Positions 59,408-64,000 of a DNA stretch of 64,000 bases are shown here, in pieces. The notes beneath the pieces were generated by a model. It saw nothing but the letters and a program-made list of their open reading frames with translations, had not been told where the DNA came from and searched no databases. Within the stretch, counting starts at the first letter, position 1. Each line of letters opens with the position of its first letter. The translations under genes and the position numbers were made by a program. The DNA comes from Macrostomum hystrix (Eukaryota > Platyhelminthes > Macrostomidae): positions 4,248,001 to 4,312,000 of the forward strand of contig CATNEN010000034.1 of NCBI GenBank assembly GCA_950097015.1. The letters run 5' to 3'.

Positions 59408-60432
59408 AACAAAATAGCACAGTTTAACAAAATGGCACAGTTTAACAAAATGGCACAGTTTAACAAAATAGCACAGTTTAACAAAATGGCACAGTTTAAC
59501 AAAATGGCACAGTTTAACAAAATGGCACAGTTTAACAAAATGGCACAGTTTAACAAAATGGCACAGTTTAACAAAACGGCACAGTTTAACAAAATGGCAC
59601 AGTTTAACAAAATGGCACAGTTTAACAAAATGGCACAGTTTAACAAAATGGCACAGTTTAACAAAATGGCACAGTTTAACAAAACGGCACAGTTTAACAA
59701 AATGGCACAGTTTAACAAAATGTCACAGTTTAACAAAATGTCACAGTTTAACAAAACGGCACAGTTTAACAAAATGGCACAGTTTAACAAAATGGCACAG
59801 TTTAACAAAATGGCACAGTTTAACAAAATGGCACAGTTTAACAAAATGGCACAGTTTAACAAAATGGCACAGTTTAACAAAATGGCACAGTTTAACAAAA
59901 TGGCACAGTTTAACAAAATGGCACAGTTTAACAAAATAGCACAGTTTAACAAAATGGCACAGTTTAACAAAATGGAACAGTTTAACAAAATGTCACAGTT
60001 TAACAAAATAGCACCGTTTAACAAAATGGCACCGTTTAACAAAATGGCACAGTTTAACAAAATGTCACAGTTTAACAAAATGGCACAGTTTAACAAAATA
60101 GCACAGTTTAACAAAATGGCACAGTTTAACAAATGGCACAGCTTAACAAAATGTCACAGTTTAACAAAATGTCACAGTTTAACAAAATGGCACCGTTTAA
60201 AAAATGTCACAGTTTAACAAAATGGCACAGTTTAACAAATGGCACAGTTTAACAAAATGGCACAGTTTAACAAAATGGCACAGTTTAACAAAATGGCACA
60301 GTTTAACAAAATGGCACAGTTTAACAAAATGGCACAGTTTAACAAAATGGCACAGTTTAACAAAATGGCACAGTTTAACATAATGTCACAGTTTAACAAA
60401 ATGGCACAGTTAACAGTGGCTAATTCTACAAA
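59408..60432. repeat. 18-bp minisatellite, 1.0 kb
   Basis: About 57 copies of ACAGTTTAACAAAATGGC with occasional GTC, ATAGC or AACGGC variants. The 18 bp period produces an open frame of repeated NKMAQF, and an opposite one of ILLNCA; both are by-products of the repeat. Confidence 0.97.
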
Positions 60433-60814
60433 ATGACGGGCAACAGTTAAAGTTATTTAATGTTTCCCACACAGCGAATCCGCAGCATCACACTCTCACT
60501 CCAGCAATCACACATCTCATCATTCTCATCTGAAATCTCATCAGTCTGACTCGATACTGAGGGAGCAAAAATTATCTGCAACGAGAAATCAGAGGAATAA
60601 GCAATTGCCTAGAGGAATATCTTGACCAGCACTGTGCGGTTTGCAATTCATTTTCTTCTTGCTGCTAAAGTCAGTGGATAGCAGCTAGTTCATAGCTAGC
60701 ATGCACTTTCTGTCACTTTCTGGCAATGCGATCCCCAGTGTCTACACTTTGACTCCATCTGACAGATCTCAGTTCGTCTGCTTCACTTTCCCGCCTGCGA
60801 CTAGTATTTTAATT
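60433..60814. other. Spacer between arrays, no feature seen
   Basis: No gene or repeat family member recognised; short CATC/TCTC-rich runs only. Confidence 0.35.
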
Positions 60815-61340
60815 TTGTCTGTCTGTCTATCTCTCTCTATATATCTCTCTCTATATATCTCTCCCTATCTATCTCTCCGTTTCTATCGCTCCCTGTTTAT
60901 CTCTCTATGTCTATCTCTCCCTGTCTATCTCTCCCTGTCTATCTCTCCCTGTCTATCTCTCCCTGTCTATCTCTCCCTGTCTATCTCTCCCTGTCTAACT
61001 CTCCCTGTCTATCTCTCTCCCTGTCTATCTATCCCTGTCTAACTCTCCCTGTCAATCTCTCTCCCTGTCTATCTCTCTCCCTGTCTATCTCTCTCTATGT
61101 CTATCTCTCCCTGTCTATCTCTCCCTGTCTATCTCTCTCTATATATCTCTCCCCTATCCATCTCTCCCTTTCTATCGCTCCCTGTTTATCTCTCTATGTC
61201 TATCTCTCCCTGTCTATCTCTCCCTGTCTATCTCTCCCTGTCTATCTCTCCCTGTCTATCTCTCCCTGTCTAACTCTCCCTGTCTATCTCTCCCTGTCTA
61301 ACTCTCCCTGTCTATCTCTCTCCCTGTCTATCTATCCCTG
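60815..61340. repeat. 14-bp pyrimidine minisatellite
   Basis: Copies of TCTCTCCCTGTCTA on the plus strand, with the whole block (marked by CTCTCTATATATCTC and CGCTCCCTGTTTATC) present twice, from about 60836 and again from about 61136. The plus strand is almost entirely pyrimidine. Confidence 0.95.
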
Positions 61341-61346
61341 AATAGT

Positions 61347-61470
61347 TAGAATCGCAGCTAGAATCGCAGCTAGAATCGCAGCTAGAATCGCAGCTAGAAT
61401 CGCAGCTAGAATCGCAGCTAGAATCAAAGCTAGAATCGCAGCTAGAATCGCAGCTAGAATCGCACTAACC
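61347..61470. repeat. 12-bp AGAATCGCAGCT array, short copy
   Basis: About ten copies of AGAATCGCAGCT, directly following the pyrimidine array. A flanking AGAATCGCAGCAGGAGTC at about 61480 matches the 24 bp unit at 45.7 kb rather than the 12 bp unit. Confidence 0.93.
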
Positions 61471-61705
61471 GTTGTGACCAGAATCGCAGCAGGAGTCCTG
61501 AAACGAACAAACCGCTGGAAAATAAAATTGATTGTTTGAAACTCCTGCAGGATTCGTAAAATATACATTATCCGAGTGGAAATTTTGGGGCAAAAAAATA
61601 GGAGCAGTTTTTATAGAATCGACAGAAAAGTTGTCAGTTACTTTTTACTAGTACTAGTATATTGTTGCATTTGCAAATTATAATTCACAGGCTGAAAATT
61701 AGCTG

Positions 61706-63073
61706 AAATTAGAATCGCAGCTAGAATCGCAGCTAGAATCGCAGCTAGAATCGCAGCTAGAATCGCAGCTAGAATCGCAGCTAGAATCGCAGCTAGAATC
61801 AAAGCTAGAATCAAAGCTAGAATCGCAGCTAGAATCGCAGCTAGAATCGCAGCTAGAATCAAAGCTAGAATCGCAGCTAGAATCGCAGCTAGAATCAAAG
61901 CTAGAATCAAAGCTAGAATCGCAGCTAGAATCGCAGCTAGAATCAAAGCTAGAATCGCAGCTAGAATCGCAGCTAGAATCGCAGCTAGAATCAAAGCTAG
62001 AATCGCAGCTGGAATCGCAGCTAGAACCGCAGCTAGAATCAAAGCTAGAATCGCAGCTAGAATCGCAGGTAGAATCAAAGCTAGAATCAAAGCTAGAATC
62101 AAAGCTAGAATCGCACCTGGAATCGCAGCTAGAATCGCAGCTAGAATCGCAGCTAGAATCGCAGCTAGAATCAAAGCTAGAATCAAAGCTAGAATCGCAG
62201 CTAGAATCGCAGCTAGAATCAAAGCTAGAATCAAAGCTAGAATCAAAGCTAGAATCGCAGCTAGAATCGCAGCTAGAATCGCAGCTAGAATCGCAGCTAG
62301 AATCAAAGCTAGAATCAAAGCTAGAATCGCAGCTAGAATCGCAGCTAGAATCAAAGCTAGAATCAAAGCTAGAATCAAAGCTAGAATCGCAGCTAGAATC
62401 GCAGCTAGAATCGCAGCTAGAATCGCAGCTAGAATCAAAGCTAGAATCGCAGCTAGAATCGCAGCTAGAATCGCAGCTAGAATCGCAGCTAGAATCGCAG
62501 CTAGAATCAAAGCTAGAATCAAAGCTAGAATCGCAGCTAGAATCGCAGCTAGAATCGCAGCTAGAATCAAAGCTAGAATCAAAGCTAGAATCGCAGCTAG
62601 AATCGCAGCTAGAATCGCAGCTAGAATCGCAGCTAGAATCGCATCTAGAATCGCAGCTAGAATCGCAGCTAGAATCGCAGCTAGAATCGAGGCTAGAATC
62701 GCAGCTAGAATCGCAGCTAGAATCAAAGCTAGAATCGCAGCTAGAATCGCAGCTAGAATCGCAGCTAGAATCAAAGCTAGAATCGCAGCTAGAATCGCAG
62801 CTAGAATCAAAGCTAGAATCGCAGCTGGAATCGCAGCTAGAACCGCAGCTAGAATCAAAGCTAGAATCGCAGCTAGAATCGCAGGTAGAATCAAAGCTAG
62901 AATCAAAGCTAGAATCAAAGCTAGAATCGCACCTGGAATAGTTAGAATCGCAGCTAGAATCGCAGCTAGAATCGCAGCTAGAATCGCAGCTAGAATCAAA
63001 GCTAGAATCAAAGCTAGAATCGCACCTGGAATAGTTAGAATCGCAGCTAGAATCGCAGCTAGAATCGCAGCTA
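61706..63073. repeat. 12-bp AGAATCGCAGCT array, 1.4 kb
   Basis: About 113 copies of AGAATCGCAGCT interspersed with AGAATCAAAGCT. A block carrying the rare markers TGGAATCGCAGCTAGAACC and CGCACCTGGAATAG recurs about 815 bp apart (near 62010 and 62826), so long segments were duplicated. The minus strand is open in two frames throughout. A mariner element interrupts or ends it at 63074. Confidence 0.97.
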
Positions 63074-64000
63074 CGAGGGGTGTCCAAAAAGTAGTGATAC
63101 TTTTGCTCGTACAGCCTTACTGCATGCTTGAAAATCAGCAAGTTTGGTGTTGTTGGAAAGCGAAAAATATCAGCTTTAATTTGACTGCAAACATTTAACA
63201 AAAACACAACCTATAACAAAGTTATGAATAGAAACACACAACAAGGTCAGCCATAGAGTTACAATGAATTTATGCATGGTGTAACAGGTCAAGAAGTTTC
63301 GACAGTTAGTATGACTCATCATCATCAGGGAGGGAAGCTTTCTCGACATAATTACCCCCCGATTGCACGCACTTCTCCCAGCGACGAAACAAGTGATCAA
63401 TCGCATCTGCGTAGATCTGTCGCGGAATCACGTGCAAAAGTACTCTGCGGACTTCCTGTTCCAGGTGATCACGGCTGACATGGACACGGCCCCTCAGGTG
63501 GCGCTTCAATTGAGGGAAAAGGGCAAAATCCGCAGGCGCGAGATCTGGCGAATATGGCGGATGAGGCAGAAGGTCAACTTTAGCTTTTTGATGGCCTCCA
63601 TTGTTTGGTGGGCAGTGTGCGGCCGGGCGTTGTCATGATGCAGGATGACTGGCTTGACTCCCGAGCGCCGCTTATTTTGGATGTCTGCCTTCAGGCTTGC
63701 AAGGAGAGACGAATAACGGTCTGCGTTGATCATCGTATTCGGCTCCAGGAAGTCAATGGTGATTGGGCCATTACAGTCAAAGAAAACTGACAGCATGATT
63801 TTCTTACAGTGAGTTTCACGGCGAGCCTTGAGTGGTGGGTCGGAACCCTTAAGTGTCCACACTTTAGACTCTTGCTTTGTCGGCGGGTCAAAATGTGGAC
63901 GCCAGTAACAATCAACTGGCGGAACTGATTCCAGCCACCGCGTTGACTTACCAGATTCAGGTTCCCTTGGCATGTCTGCTGGCGCTGCAGTCGCATATCA
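63074..64000 (-). mobile_element. Mariner (Tc1/mariner) transposon, runs off right edge
   Basis: The end CGAGGGGTGTCCAAAAAGTA is a typical mariner terminal inverted repeat and directly follows the dinucleotide TA at 63072-63073, the obligatory target. About 230 bases of untranslated sequence separate it from a minus-strand transposase. The element was inserted into the 12 bp satellite. Its other end lies beyond the window. Confidence 0.9.
63306..64000 (-). pseudogene. Broken mariner transposase
   Basis: Minus-strand reading shows mariner landmarks: FDPPTKQESKVW, ILHHDNARPHTAHQTME and, in a shifted frame, SPDLAPADFALFP, ending ...PDDDESY and stop at 63306. The frame breaks twice. Near 63910 the codons of the conserved GDE-W segment, which carries the first catalytic Asp, are absent and the frame changes. 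Near 63582 a single-base slip separates the second Asp (HDN) from the third (APADF). The spacing between those two corresponds to the DD34D mariner pattern. The copy cannot make active enzyme. Confidence 0.9.

Noticed and set aside
59348-60217. 289-residue NKMAQF repeat frame
   Set aside because: The 18 bp repeat is a multiple of three and merely stays open; the opposite strand is open too.
61699-63207. 502-residue Ser/Asp/Cys repeat frame and a 457-residue Ala/Ile/Leu repeat frame on the minus strand
   Set aside because: Both are translations of the 12 bp AGAATCGCAGCT satellite.

Overview
This is a stretch of animal nuclear DNA. It holds spliced genes with GC-rich exons and AT-rich flanks, GT-AG introns, tRNA-derived SINEs, a decayed mariner transposon and no bacterial gene organisation. 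The six recognisable genes are ordinary metazoan families. Lophotrochozoa, possibly a repeat-rich free-living flatworm such as Macrostomum, would fit the look of the DNA, but nothing here fixes the species.

Layout from left to right: the N-terminal part of an ankyrin-repeat protein (minus, cut by the left edge); a two-exon 1-Cys peroxiredoxin (PRDX6 type, plus); a 3.8 kb minisatellite; a three-exon RBM12-like RNA-binding protein (minus, 8.5-13.2 kb); a three-exon otopetrin proton channel (minus, 15.5-21.4 kb); head to head with it, ALG1 mannosyltransferase (plus, 24.5-28.0 kb); a five-exon KLHL8-like BTB-BACK-Kelch protein (plus, 31.2-44.1 kb, with a 9.2 kb intron); a rhodopsin-family GPCR (minus, 47.9-57.7 kb); then about 5 kb of satellite arrays ending in a dead mariner copy. 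Exon phases close exactly for all five multi-exon models, which is the main support for them. The genes do not form a pathway; they are independent cellular genes that happen to be neighbours.

The striking property is tandem repetition. About 27 minisatellite arrays with units of 11-35 bp cover roughly 25 kb, near 40% of the window (my estimate by adding spans). Most lie inside introns or just beyond stop codons. Each array has its own unit, but some introns of one gene share related units, and two pairs of distant arrays share an 11-12 bp core. Many arrays are open in several reading frames, so long predicted proteins over them are artefacts.

Other notable items are two tRNA-headed SINE families (one nested inside the other, and one lying at a GPCR splice acceptor), a 394 bp insertion with 12 bp flanking direct repeats and repeated TTCGTCAT motifs, two abutting perfect hairpins at 22.3 kb, an apparent ATG-only first exon for ALG1, and a Kelch gene whose stop codon lies in a GATT microsatellite.
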